A stretch of DNA of 49,163 nucleotides from Candidatus Omnitrophota bacterium (GCA_018817165.1 JAHITY010000072.1:1-49163); one strand, 5' to 3'. Positions 27,556 to 36,719 are shown, counted from the first letter of the stretch. Numbers and translations are program-made. Notes: generated from the sequence alone by a model not told the origin.

Positions 27556-27571
27556 TAATAATGGAGTTTTT

Positions 27572-28750
27572 ATGCGGGTTGCTTATTTTGATTGTTACTC
27601 AGGAATAAGCGGAGATATGGTTCTGGGTGCTTTTATTGATCTAGGATTATCCGTTAAACAATTAAAAACAGAGTTGGCTAAGCTTAATATCAGCTCATTT
27701 GATTTAAAAGTTAAAAAAGTTAAGCGCGGACATATAAAGGTTACAAAAGTAGATGTAATCTCCGGCAGTAAAAAAAAGTTTAATGATTTAGAGAGTATGC
27801 TAAAAGTTATTGAAAAGAGCAAGCTTGATGTTGGTTCAAAGGCTAAGATAAAAGAGATATTAATAAATCTTGCCAAAGCCGAAGCTAAAGTGCACAAGCA
27901 ATCTTTGAATAAAGTTCATTTTCATCAATTAGGCCAAATAGATACAATCATTGACATAGCTGGCTGTGTTTTAGCAATTAAGATTTTAGGAATTGAAAAA
28001 ATTTACGCGAGTGAAGTAGTGATCGGGACTGGAAGTATTAAGTTTGCTGATATTGTATTTCCTTTACCTGCTCCGGCAGCACTGGAATTGCTCAAAAATC
28101 GAAGAATCAAGATCAATCCGGATATTAGTCATGAAACAGTTACGCCGACGGGTGCAGTTTTATTATCGGGCTTAACTGAACAAGTAGCAACTATGCCGAG
28201 TATGAGTGTTGAGAAAATCGGTTATGGCGCAGGGACATATGAATCAGAGTATTTGCCTAATTCGTTTAGAATTATTATCGGCAAAATAGATGAAATAGAT
28301 GCCGCAGATACTATTGCGGTTATTGAAACAAATATAGACGATACTCTTGGTTTGAATTTTGATTTATTATTTGAGCGACTGTTTAAAGCAGGAGCTTTAG
28401 ATGTTTTTACCTGTTCGATTATGATGAAAAAACAAAGACCAGGAATTTTATTGCAGATACAAGCTGAAGACGATCATTTGGATCAAATCATAAAGCTAGT
28501 TTTTGAGGAAACATCAACTATTGGAGTTAGGATTAATAAAGTTACTCGTCGGAAATTAAACAGAAAAACCTTGAATCTTCGCACTGAATATGGGATAATT
28601 GTGAGAGTAAAAATAGCAATTTCCGGCGAACAGGTTTTGAATATAGCCCCTGAATATGATGATTGTAAGTCAATTGCGATAAAGAAATCATTACCATTTA
28701 AAGTTGTTTATGAAAGGATTAAAGCGCAGGCTTTAAAAAAGTTTGGTTAA
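27572..28750 (+). CDS. larC: LarC, nickel insertion into the pincer cofactor (single-frame form)
   Basis: LarC is a CTP-dependent cyclometallase that inserts nickel into the pyridinium dithiocarboxylate cofactor. ATG 27572 (392 residues) is preceded by GGAG, and the upstream extension of the frame lies entirely in repeat copy C, so it is rejected. Family marks are YFDCYSGISGDMVLGAFIDLG, VHFHQLGQIDTIIDIAG, FPLPAPAALELL, HETVTPTGAVLL, ETNIDDTLG and KKQRPGILLQI. In Lactobacillus the two halves are joined by programmed frameshifting, whereas here one frame covers both. larA and larE are not in the window. Confidence 0.93.
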   Translation: MRVAYFDCYSGISGDMVLGAFIDLGLSVKQLKTELAKLNISSFDLKVKKVKRGHIKVTKVDVISGSKKKFNDLESMLKVIEKSKLDVGSKAKIKEILINLAKAEAKVHKQSLNKVHFHQLGQIDTIIDIAGCVLAIKILGIEKIYASEVVIGTGSIKFADIVFPLPAPAALELLKNRRIKINPDISHETVTPTGAVLLSGLTEQVATMPSMSVEKIGYGAGTYESEYLPNSFRIIIGKIDEIDAADTIAVIETNIDDTLGLNFDLLFERLFKAGALDVFTCSIMMKKQRPGILLQIQAEDDHLDQIIKLVFEETSTIGVRINKVTRRKLNRKTLNLRTEYGIIVRVKIAISGEQVLNIAPEYDDCKSIAIKKSLPFKVVYERIKAQALKKFG

Positions 28751-28751
28751 A

Positions 28752-29597
28752 ATGGCTGCAAAGAGAAAAATCTATACTTTAGTTATACCGCGTTTTGAGG
28801 ATATATTTCATAGTTTTTTTGCTCAGGAAATAATTAAAGGAGCAACTTCCGCCGCAAGCCGACTTAATCTGGATCTTTTGATTCATATCGTCGAGAGAGG
28901 CCAGAATAATAATTTATTTTTAAGTGTTGCTTCTGCTGCTCAAATTTCAGAGGGTATAATTTTTGCTGATATTGATCAAGATAGAATTGCCTTAAAAAAA
29001 GTTATTAATTCGAATAAGCCTTGTGTGGTATTGAATAATTCATTTCTTGAGCCAATTAATTGTATAAGTATTGATAATTATAAAGCAACAAGAAATGTTA
29101 TGGATTACCTTATAAGTCTGGGGCATACGCGAATTGCCACTATTTGCGGTGATTTGAATACTGAAGCTGGAAATGAAAGACTTAAAGGTTATAATGACGC
29201 GCTTAATTTTAAAGGGATTGCTGTTGAGAATCAGTATATTAAAAAAGGCGAGTTTATGCGAACTCCGGCAAGGAGAGCGGCAGAGAAACTGCTTAGTTTA
29301 GAACAGCTTCCTACGGCAATTTTTGCAGCATCCGATGTAATGGCTTTAGAAGTTCTTGACGTGGCTAAAAAAAAGAATATCAGCGTGCCTAAACAATTAT
29401 CAGTGGTTGGTTTTGACGATAACCCATTAAATAACTATAGCGCGATTGGCTTAACTACAGTCAGACAGCCAATAGCAGAAATGGCTAGATTAGGACTGGA
29501 AATGCTTGATCGGATAGTTATGAAAAAAGAAAAAACCCCGGTACAGAGTAAATTAAATGCAAGATTGATTAAAAGAGATTCATGTGAAAAAATTTAA
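28752..29597 (+). CDS. LacI-type ligand-binding domain without a DNA-binding domain
   Basis: The 281 residues from ATG 28752 (a TTG 9 bases upstream is less likely) match the sensor half of LacI/GalR regulators: YTLVIPRFEDIFHSFFAQEI, NCISIDNYKATRNVMDYLI, LGHTRIATICGD, PTAIFAASDVMALEVLD, VVGFDDNPLNNY, LTTVRQPIAEMARLGLEML and the closing KRDSC. The N-terminal helix-turn-helix and hinge are absent, and larC ends directly upstream, so no separate HTH exon is hidden there. There is no signal peptide, so it is not a periplasmic binding protein either. It may be a cytoplasmic sugar- or purine-binding sensor acting through a partner, or a decayed regulator. Confidence 0.88.
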   Translation: MAAKRKIYTLVIPRFEDIFHSFFAQEIIKGATSAASRLNLDLLIHIVERGQNNNLFLSVASAAQISEGIIFADIDQDRIALKKVINSNKPCVVLNNSFLEPINCISIDNYKATRNVMDYLISLGHTRIATICGDLNTEAGNERLKGYNDALNFKGIAVENQYIKKGEFMRTPARRAAEKLLSLEQLPTAIFAASDVMALEVLDVAKKKNISVPKQLSVVGFDDNPLNNYSAIGLTTVRQPIAEMARLGLEMLDRIVMKKEKTPVQSKLNARLIKRDSCEKI

Positions 29598-29611
29598 AGG
29601 GAGGAAATAAA

Positions 29612-30010
29612 ATGCTGCATACAATATTATTAGTTATTCATGTAATTGTTTCGCTGTTTCTGATATTTATTATTTTGATTCAAAGCGGAAAAGGCGAAGG
29701 ACTTTCAGATGTTTTTGGCGGCGGCTCGAGCCAGACAACGATATTTGGAACAAGAACGGGGAACTTTTTAACAAAGGCGACAACAGCTTCAGCAATTATT
29801 TTTATGATTACATGTTTGAGTTTGGCGTTTTTATCTAAAAGATCAGGGAATTCAGTTATAACTCAGGAACTTATGAAAAAACAAGCAGTAGAAAAAGTTC
29901 AGAAAATAATGAATCCGAAAGAGGAACCGGCGAAAGATAAAGCGGTTATGGTGGAGACTTCAGATATTGCTCAGGAGAAAGTTTCCGAGCAAACCGAAAA
30001 TAAAGAATAA
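29612..30010 (+). CDS. secG: SecG subunit of the protein translocase
   Basis: The 132 residues have two membrane helices (about 3-23 and 55-75), the SecG loop IILIQSGKGEGLSDVFGGG, TTIFGTRTGNFLTK between them, and a charged, probably cytoplasmic tail rich in Lys and Glu that is longer than in most SecG proteins. GGGAGG precedes the ATG. A lipoprotein gene follows, fitting an export-minded neighbourhood, though the order is common by chance. Confidence 0.93.
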   Translation: MLHTILLVIHVIVSLFLIFIILIQSGKGEGLSDVFGGGSSQTTIFGTRTGNFLTKATTASAIIFMITCLSLAFLSKRSGNSVITQELMKKQAVEKVQKIMNPKEEPAKDKAVMVETSDIAQEKVSEQTENKE

Positions 30011-30044
30011 GTGCAGATAATTATATTAAACGATTTATGTATAT

Positions 30045-30065
30045 CCTTGAAAAAAAATTTCAAGG
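30045..30065 (+). promoter_or_regulatory. Hairpin overlapping the ribosome-binding site of the solute-binding lipoprotein gene
   Basis: CCTTGAAA (30045-30052) pairs perfectly with TTTCAAGG (30058-30065) over an A5 loop. The right arm takes in the AAGG of the Shine-Dalgarno AAGGGAGG that serves ATG 30076, so folding would partly hide that site. It could tune translation, or be coincidental. Confidence 0.4.
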
Positions 30066-30075
30066 GAGGAATATT

Positions 30076-31716
30076 ATGAAAAAAAGGATACCGCTTTGCG
30101 CGGTATTTTTTTTGTTTGCAGTGAGTTTATGCCTAGGATTATCTGCTTGCTCAAACAAAGAGAAAAAAGATTTATCTTTAAATCCTGATTCAGCCGTTCC
30201 GGCATATGGCGATATTATTGTAGAAGCAACGATTGCTGATGCCAGAACTTTGGTTCCGATTTTGGCCAGTGACGGCGCATCATCGCAGATTTGCGGACTT
30301 ATATTTAATGGTTTGCTTAAATACAATAAAGATTTGGTTTTAGTCGGAGATCTAGCGGAAAAATGGGAAGTTCTTGAAAACGGATTAGTCATAATGTTTT
30401 ATCTGAAAAAAGGAATAAAGTGGCATGATGGGGCATTGTTTACTGCTGCTGATGTTGAGTTCACTTATCAGTCATTGATTGACCCGATGATTAGAACACC
30501 CTATAGCGGTGATTTTGAAAAAGTAAAGAGTCTAGAAGTAATTGATGATTATAAAATAAAAATAACTTACAAAGAAGCTTTTTCCCCAGGGCTTGCTAGT
30601 TGGGGTATGGGGATAATGCCCAAACATATTTTGGCTAATGAAGATTTAAATATTACGGAGTTTGGGCGGAAACCAATAGGTACTGGACCATACAAATTAA
30701 GTTCCTGGAAAACCCAAGAGTCGATTGTCCTTGATTCAAATAAAGAATATTTTGAGGGCAGACCATATATTGATAAGTGTTTTTTTAAAATTATCCCTGA
30801 TGGAGTAACCATGTTTCTTGAATTGCAGAATAAGGGGATTGATTATATGGGCTTATCTGCTTTGCAATATGCCCGGCAAACAGATAATGATTTTTTTAAA
30901 ACAGAATATAATAAATTTCGTTATCAAGGATTTAGCTTTACCTACATGGCATATAATCTTAAAGACCCGAAATTTTCTGATTTACGTATAAGACAAGCGA
31001 TAAACTATGCGGTTGACAAGCAGGAGCTGATTGAGGGGGTATTATTGGGCATGGGCACGGAATGCACGGGGCCTTTTGCTTATCGATCTTGGGCCTATAA
31101 TTCCGATGTTAAGGCTGTCAGCTTTGATCCAAAACAATCATTAGAACTTCTCAAGCAGGCTGGATGGGTTTTAAATGAATCCGGTATCCTAGAAAAAGAT
31201 AATCAAATTTTTGAGTTTACAATAATAACAAATCAAGGCAATGATGAACGGAAAAGAGCTGCAGAAATTATACAGAAACGGTTGAGTAAAATCGGGATGC
31301 AGGTTAAAATAAAAATAGTGGAATGGAGCGCGTTTATTAATGAGTTTGTAAATCAGCGTAAATTTGAAGCATTGCTTTTAGGCTGGTCATTGTCTTTAGA
31401 TCCGGATATTTATGATATCTGGCATTCAAGTAAAATAAAACCAGGGGAGTTTAATTTTATTAGCTATAAAAACCAGGAAGTAGATGAATTGCTGGAACAG
31501 GGCAGAAGTGAGTTTGATCAGGATAAGCGTAAGATGCTATATAATCGGATTCATCAGATTATATATAATGAACAACCGTATTTATTTTTATATAATCCGG
31601 ATACTTTGCCAATAATCAGCAGCCGGTTTGCCGGGATTAAAATTGCTCCGGCGGGAATAAGTTATAACTTTATCAAGTGGTATGTTCCAAAATCAAAACA
31701 ACAATATAAGCCGTAA
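30076..31716 (+). CDS. Peptide/solute-binding lipoprotein (SBP family 5, OppA/DppA-like)
   Basis: From ATG 30076 (546 residues; AAGGGAGG upstream) the protein begins with a lipoprotein signal, MKKRIPLCAVFFLFAV then LGLSAC, whose Cys would be lipidated. The extracytoplasmic binding fold follows with LVGDLAEKWEVLENGLV, FYLKKGIKWHDGALFTAADV, PIGTGPYKLSSWK, LRIRQAINYAVDKQEL and the C-terminal GWSLSLDPDIYDIWHSS. This is the solute-binding component of an oligopeptide-type ABC importer. The permease and ATPase genes are not adjacent, so the transporter is encoded elsewhere or shared. Confidence 0.93.
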   Translation: MKKRIPLCAVFFLFAVSLCLGLSACSNKEKKDLSLNPDSAVPAYGDIIVEATIADARTLVPILASDGASSQICGLIFNGLLKYNKDLVLVGDLAEKWEVLENGLVIMFYLKKGIKWHDGALFTAADVEFTYQSLIDPMIRTPYSGDFEKVKSLEVIDDYKIKITYKEAFSPGLASWGMGIMPKHILANEDLNITEFGRKPIGTGPYKLSSWKTQESIVLDSNKEYFEGRPYIDKCFFKIIPDGVTMFLELQNKGIDYMGLSALQYARQTDNDFFKTEYNKFRYQGFSFTYMAYNLKDPKFSDLRIRQAINYAVDKQELIEGVLLGMGTECTGPFAYRSWAYNSDVKAVSFDPKQSLELLKQAGWVLNESGILEKDNQIFEFTIITNQGNDERKRAAEIIQKRLSKIGMQVKIKIVEWSAFINEFVNQRKFEALLLGWSLSLDPDIYDIWHSSKIKPGEFNFISYKNQEVDELLEQGRSEFDQDKRKMLYNRIHQIIYNEQPYLFLYNPDTLPIISSRFAGIKIAPAGISYNFIKWYVPKSKQQYKP

Positions 31717-31720
31717 AATT

Positions 31721-32518
31721 ATGCTCATAAAATATATATTTTCAATCTTAATCCTAGGGTGTATTGTCTCTGGATGTGCTCAAAGTTATTATAATGTAGC
31801 TACTCAACAAGAAGAGACCTACTTTTACTCTGATGATAAAGAGGTGAAAATCGGTAAGGCATTATCGGTTTCTGTGGAGAAGAAATTTAAACCGGATAAT
31901 GACCCTTTGATTCAGCAAAGAGTTAATCAAATTGGGCAAAAGTTAGTTGAGGTAAATGATCGTAAGGAAATTAATTATTATTTTAAAGTATTAGAATCAA
32001 AAAAAGATGAAATTAATGCCTTTGCTTTACCAGGGGGCTATGTTTATATTTTTCGCGCTTTATGGGATGAAATAAGCGATAATGATGCTCAGATTGCTGC
32101 GGTTTTAAGTCATGAAATAGCGCATATTGCGGCGAGGCATAGTGTCAAAAGAATGCAATCCGCAGTAGGGGCAAATGTTATGAGCATCCTTATTCTGGGG
32201 TCTAATAATATGGATCAGTATTCCAAGCGTAAGGCAATAGTCGGAATAAATGAATTAATCTTATCCTATTCGAGAAAAGATGAAATCGAAGCTGATGTTT
32301 TAGCAACAAAATATCTTGAAAGAGCTGGATATAATACTTCGGGAGTTACTACTGTTTTAGATGTTTTAGAAAAAACACAGAGAGATAAGCCGATCAGAGC
32401 AAGTCATTGGCGGACACATCCGTATATTGCTGAAAGGAAAAAAGCCGTAAATCAAGAAATAAATAATGGAACAATTAAATTTAATGATTATATTAATACT
32501 GTAAAAATAGAGGAATAA
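31721..32518 (+). CDS. M48-family zinc metalloprotease lipoprotein
   Basis: From ATG 31721 (265 residues) the N-terminus is a lipoprotein signal ending VSGC with Cys19 to be lipidated. This decides for this start over ATG 31682, which lies inside the previous gene. The zinc site is HEIAH (131-135) in SHEIAHIAARH, with the third ligand in EIEAD (188-192). The family resembles BepA/LoiP-type periplasmic proteases that manage outer-membrane proteins. No clear ribosome-binding site is seen; the start is 4 bases after the preceding stop, so translation may be coupled. Confidence 0.92.
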   Translation: MLIKYIFSILILGCIVSGCAQSYYNVATQQEETYFYSDDKEVKIGKALSVSVEKKFKPDNDPLIQQRVNQIGQKLVEVNDRKEINYYFKVLESKKDEINAFALPGGYVYIFRALWDEISDNDAQIAAVLSHEIAHIAARHSVKRMQSAVGANVMSILILGSNNMDQYSKRKAIVGINELILSYSRKDEIEADVLATKYLERAGYNTSGVTTVLDVLEKTQRDKPIRASHWRTHPYIAERKKAVNQEINNGTIKFNDYINTVKIEE

Positions 32519-32538
32519 ACAAGCGAAAGGAGTCTAGG

Positions 32539-33216
32539 ATGGACGAAGTAATCAGAAAGCCAGTTGCCCATGAAGAAGAACCTTGGCGAATATTTAGAAT
32601 AATGTCTGAGTTTGTAGAGGGCTTTGAGGTTTTGTCAAAAATTGGGCCAGCTGTGTCTATCTTTGGGTCAGCAAGAAAAATGACCAAAGATGAGCAGCAT
32701 TATAAGGTGGCACAGGAAATTGCTTATAAACTTAGCAAAAAAGGTTTTGCCATAATTACGGGAGGCGGGCCGGGGATAATGGAAGCAGCAAACAAGGGAG
32801 CTAAGCTGGCAAAAGGGGTTTCAATTGGTTTGAATATTCAGATTCCTACAGAACAAAAACCGAACCCTTTTATTACTAAGCTTTTACAATTTCGGTATTT
32901 CTTTTGCCGAAAAGTAATGTTTGTAAAATATGCTCAGGCTTATGTTATTCTTCCGGGAGGATTTGGTACGCTTGATGAATTTTTTGAAGCAATTACTTTG
33001 ATTCAAACAGGCCGAAGCGAGACTTTTCCAGTTGTTTTAGTCGGGAAAAAGTATTGGCAAGGTTTAGTGAATTGGTTAAGTTCAACTGTGCATAAAGCTG
33101 GCAGCGTTCAGGCAAAAGATTTAAAAATTTTTCAGCTTGTAGATACTGCAGAGGAAGCAGTTAAAATAATTTGTGAATTTCACAAAACTAATAAACAGAT
33201 AAAAGAAAGCAAGTAA
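32539..33216 (+). CDS. LOG-family protein (probable nucleoside 5'-monophosphate phosphoribohydrolase)
   Basis: 225 residues with the two family signatures GGGPGIMEAANKGA and PGGFGTLDEFFEA (the PGGxGTxxE motif), plus FRYFFCRKVMFV. LOG proteins cleave the base from cytokinin nucleotides in plants and from purine or pyrimidine nucleotides in bacteria. They were long mis-named lysine decarboxylases because of the same motif. The N-terminal 35 residues (HEEEPWRIFRIMSEFVEGF) are typical of the bacterial TIGR00730 branch. AAAGGAG is upstream of the ATG. No functional link to its neighbours is visible. Confidence 0.92.
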   Translation: MDEVIRKPVAHEEEPWRIFRIMSEFVEGFEVLSKIGPAVSIFGSARKMTKDEQHYKVAQEIAYKLSKKGFAIITGGGPGIMEAANKGAKLAKGVSIGLNIQIPTEQKPNPFITKLLQFRYFFCRKVMFVKYAQAYVILPGGFGTLDEFFEAITLIQTGRSETFPVVLVGKKYWQGLVNWLSSTVHKAGSVQAKDLKIFQLVDTAEEAVKIICEFHKTNKQIKESK

Positions 33217-33265
33217 GAAAATAGGATTATAGCTGTAAGATAAATGGTAGGAAAGGTTTAATTGC

Positions 33266-33294
33266 TTGCCTAATTGCGGAAATTTTGGTAAAAT
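33266..33294 (+). promoter_or_regulatory. Candidate promoter for the polysaccharide locus
   Basis: TTGCCT (33266-33271) and TAAAAT (33289-33294) are 17 bases apart, 34 bases upstream of the Wzz/BY-kinase start. It lies in the only gap over 100 bases between 32518 and the right edge, where a locus promoter would be expected. Confidence 0.5.
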
Positions 33295-33328
33295 TGCCTT
33301 ATGGGGTTTTTAAAAAAAGGGTCAAGTT

Positions 33329-35266
33329 ATGCCACAGTATGAATTAAATTTAAGAGATTATGTCAGAATTTTTCGTCGACGAAGAGCAATGATAATTTTT
33401 ACTTTTATCTTTGTCTTGGCAGGCAGCCTTTTCTTTTCCAAAGAACAAGCCCCTTTTTATGAAGCAGTTACAACTGTAAAACTCGAAGAAAGAAAAACTG
33501 TTGCCGGCCTTTTGACTGAATGGATCGTTTATAGTCCGGGCGATATGATGGAATCTGAAACCGCGCTTATTCGGGGCAATGAGATAATGAAAAAATCTGC
33601 GATTAGGCTTGGCATGGTTTCTGCTGATTCAGCAGAAGATCAAATAAATGCAGCGATTAGTAAATTAGAAGGAATGGTTAATGCTGAAAGACAAGGCTCA
33701 ACAAATATTATTCGGATTATTGTTTCTGCTGATAATGCTCAGATTGCAATTGAAACTGCTAATGCTGTTGCCAGTGTTTATATTGACGAAAATCTACTGG
33801 GAAAAACTTTGCAGGCGCGTAATGGCAGGCAATTTATTCAAGAACAGCTTGTTGCTTTGGACGATAGGCTAAAAGAAAAAGAAGAAACATTAAAAAAGTT
33901 GTCTGAAGAAACAAAAAATCTTAATCTTGCGGCTCCGATGCAGGAAAAAATAACTGAACTGCAATTCGAATTAAGTTCCATATTGCAAAAATATACAGAA
34001 CGTCATCCCTCGGTAATAGAGCTTAGAGAAAGAATCACAGAACTTCAAAATCAAACCAAAGGGCTATCTGGCGGTGATCTGAATTATGCGCGGCTTTCAA
34101 GAGAAGTAGAAGCAGATAAAAGGCTTTATTCTCTGCTTAAAGAAAAACTTGAAGAAGCGCGGATTACTGAAGCGCAAAAAGTCGGGGATATTTCAGTGGT
34201 AAACCCGGCAGTAACAGCTAGTATGGTTGCTGGTCCAAATAAAACTTTTGGGATACTTGTCAGCGGGATTTTGGGAATAGTTTTAGGGTTTGCTTTTGCC
34301 CTTATTATGGAAAGTTTAGATACTTCTATTGCGACGATAGAGGATGTTGAAAGTATTATGAAAGTCCCGGTTCTGGGGGTTATTCCATCGGTAATGATGG
34401 GGGAAGAATTGAATTCGAAAAGAAGTTTTTTTAAAAATTTTAGGAAAAGAGTACTGCATAAGCAAAATACAGAATTAGAAGATCGTTATGTGCGTTTATT
34501 GCTACAGTATAATCCAACTTCTCCGGTAGCCGAAGCCTATCGTAATGTACATACTAATCTTAAACTCGACGATTCAAGAAAAACCCTGCTTATAACCAGT
34601 GCTGGGCCGCGTGAAGGAAAAAGTACTTGTTTAACTAATCTAGGATTAGCAATTGCTCAGACAGGAATCAAAACCTTAATAATTTCAGCGGATATTAGAA
34701 GGCCGGTAATTGCTAAAGCTTTTGGAATTAAAAGAGAGCCTGGGTTAACCGAGGTTTTATTGGGAATGGTTCCGTTTGATGAAGCGGTGAGAAATGTCAC
34801 AGATTATATGATGGGTAGTATGGATTTTGATCAGATCAAGCAAACTCCTGGTTTGGATAATCTATGGATTTTAACCAGCGGGCAACTGCCGTTTAATCCG
34901 GCAAAGGTATTGGAGTCCAAGGAATTTGAAAGACTTAACAACGAACTGAGAGAGAAATTTGATTTAATAATTTATGATTCACCTCCAGTCCTGCCGGTAA
35001 CTGATGCGAGTATAATGGCGCCCAAAATGGATATGGTTATAATGATATATGAAATCGGCAGAACCAGCCGAGATGCTTTGCTTAGAGCTAAAACTCAGAT
35101 GGATGCTGTCGGGGCAAAACTTTGCGGCGTGATACTCAATCAAACACGCAATGAAACTGATGTTGATGTGCTGTATCCCTATTATTATAAATACCGATAT
35201 TACCGAGAAGAACAGGATAATAAATCAGGTAGCGCAAAAAAAATCAAAGTGTTAACTTCGAAATGA
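33329..35266 (+). CDS. Wzz-type chain-length protein fused to a bacterial tyrosine kinase
   Basis: 645 residues. An N-terminal Wzz domain has membrane helices at about 20-37 and 305-328, with a coiled-coil periplasmic part between (165-290). A cytoplasmic BY-kinase follows: Walker A SAGPREGKST (424-433), Walker A' ISADIRRP (452-459), Walker B LIIYDSPPVLPVTDA (546-560), and a C-terminal tyrosine cluster YPYYYKYRYY (616-625) for autophosphorylation. The usual first Asp of Walker A' (DADxR) is Ser here. Such kinases control polymer length and export of capsule or exopolysaccharide. It opens the glycan locus. Confidence 0.94.
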   Translation: MPQYELNLRDYVRIFRRRRAMIIFTFIFVLAGSLFFSKEQAPFYEAVTTVKLEERKTVAGLLTEWIVYSPGDMMESETALIRGNEIMKKSAIRLGMVSADSAEDQINAAISKLEGMVNAERQGSTNIIRIIVSADNAQIAIETANAVASVYIDENLLGKTLQARNGRQFIQEQLVALDDRLKEKEETLKKLSEETKNLNLAAPMQEKITELQFELSSILQKYTERHPSVIELRERITELQNQTKGLSGGDLNYARLSREVEADKRLYSLLKEKLEEARITEAQKVGDISVVNPAVTASMVAGPNKTFGILVSGILGIVLGFAFALIMESLDTSIATIEDVESIMKVPVLGVIPSVMMGEELNSKRSFFKNFRKRVLHKQNTELEDRYVRLLLQYNPTSPVAEAYRNVHTNLKLDDSRKTLLITSAGPREGKSTCLTNLGLAIAQTGIKTLIISADIRRPVIAKAFGIKREPGLTEVLLGMVPFDEAVRNVTDYMMGSMDFDQIKQTPGLDNLWILTSGQLPFNPAKVLESKEFERLNNELREKFDLIIYDSPPVLPVTDASIMAPKMDMVIMIYEIGRTSRDALLRAKTQMDAVGAKLCGVILNQTRNETDVDVLYPYYYKYRYYREEQDNKSGSAKKIKVLTSK

Positions 35267-35312
35267 TGGAATGCCGTGAAAATAATATTTATTTTATTAA
35301 TAGACATAAAAA

Positions 35313-36677
35313 ATGTATGATAAAAATGGGAATATTAATTTTGGGATTATTATATTTTTATTATTTTTAGCGCTGCTAATTGTAATTTATAATATACATA
35401 CCTCGGTTTCTTTGCTGCCTTTTGCTTTTTTTTTAGTTCCGATTATCTTTATTCTTGCCTTTACCAATACTGATTTTGCTTTATTTCTCCTGATATTTTT
35501 CATGCTGCTTTCTCCGGAATTTGTTTTAGGCGGTGTGCGGGGCAGAGAAGTTGTTTTGCGGATTGATGATGTTTTTATTTTTGTTACTTTTTTCGGCTGG
35601 ATGGCTAAGATGGCGGTTAATAAAGAGCTGGGATTTGCCAAAAAAACTGCTTTAAATCAGCCGATTGTAATTTACAGTTTTTTATATCTGATTGGTACAT
35701 TATACGGTATTTTGATGGGTACGACTCGCTGGCAAGCAAGTATTTTTTATTTTTTGAAATATACGGAATATTTTTTATTATATTTCATGGTGGTTAATTG
35801 TTTAAAAGACCGCAAGCAGGTAAAAATTTTTATCTACTGTTTGCTGGGAGTTGCGCTGGTGACCAGTATATTTGGCTGGTTTTTGCATTTTTCCGGAGCG
35901 GAAAGAGTAACTGCTCCGTTTGAAGGCGAAGGGGGAGAGCCGGCGACATTGGGCGGATATTTATTGTTAATGATGATGATTGCAACCGGATTAATCCTGA
36001 ATATTACTAGTTTAAAACAAAAGATTATTCTCTCAGCGGGGACGTGTGTGGCTTTTTCGGCATTTTTGTTTACTTTATCGCGCACATCATGGTTTGCTTT
36101 TTTGCCTGCTTATGCAGTATTGATGTTATTATCCCGCAAAGGAAAACAAATGCTTCTGGTGGTGTCCCTGTTGTTTGTCTTGCTATTTTCCGTAATTTTC
36201 CCTAAGTATGTTTATGACCGGATATACTATACTTTTGAAGCGCAAACTAAGCGGGTTGTTATGGGCAAGGTGGTAAGTATTGATGAATCAAGTGCCGCGC
36301 GTATCGATACTTTTGAAAACAGCTTAAAACAATGGAGGCGATCGCCTATTTTAGGAAATGGTGCGGCAAGCGCCGGAGCAACAGTCGATAATCAATATAT
36401 GCGGGTTTTAATTGAAAGCGGGATTTTGGGAACATTAGCTTTTTTTCTCCTCATATTTGCCATATTTAGAACATCATTGAATTCATTGCAGAGGGCTGAG
36501 GATGACCATTTTGCCCATGGACTTATTGTCGGGTTTATTGCTGGTTTTGTTGGATTGCTGTTTCACTCTCTTGGTGCAGCAACATTTATTTTGATTAGAA
36601 TAATGGAGCCGTTTTGGTTTATTACGGCAATTGTTGTATTATTGCCGGAATTACCGCAAGTGTTTGAAGAAGAATAA
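35313..36677 (+). CDS. O-antigen ligase/polymerase-like membrane protein (Wzy/WaaL family)
   Basis: 454 residues, with about ten to twelve membrane helices through most of the chain. The characteristic large periplasmic loop, between about residues 300 and 360, holds SSAARIDTFENSLKQWRRSPILGNG and the downstream DNQYMRVLIESG, which is the Wzy_C pattern. It would polymerise repeat units or ligate the polymer to its acceptor. Placement between the Wzz/kinase and the flippase favours Wzy polymerase, but ligase cannot be excluded from sequence alone. No clear ribosome-binding site precedes ATG 35313. Confidence 0.88.
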   Translation: MYDKNGNINFGIIIFLLFLALLIVIYNIHTSVSLLPFAFFLVPIIFILAFTNTDFALFLLIFFMLLSPEFVLGGVRGREVVLRIDDVFIFVTFFGWMAKMAVNKELGFAKKTALNQPIVIYSFLYLIGTLYGILMGTTRWQASIFYFLKYTEYFLLYFMVVNCLKDRKQVKIFIYCLLGVALVTSIFGWFLHFSGAERVTAPFEGEGGEPATLGGYLLLMMMIATGLILNITSLKQKIILSAGTCVAFSAFLFTLSRTSWFAFLPAYAVLMLLSRKGKQMLLVVSLLFVLLFSVIFPKYVYDRIYYTFEAQTKRVVMGKVVSIDESSAARIDTFENSLKQWRRSPILGNGAASAGATVDNQYMRVLIESGILGTLAFFLLIFAIFRTSLNSLQRAEDDHFAHGLIVGFIAGFVGLLFHSLGAATFILIRIMEPFWFITAIVVLLPELPQVFEEE

Positions 36678-36719
36678 ATTTTTATTGGTTAGCAATTACT
36701 AATAAGATGGATATTAATA

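Noticed and set aside
27473-27571. N-terminal extension of larC by 33 residues
   Set aside because: The extension is translated from the right half of repeat copy C, and the conserved LarC start MRVAYFDCYSG has its own GGAG site.
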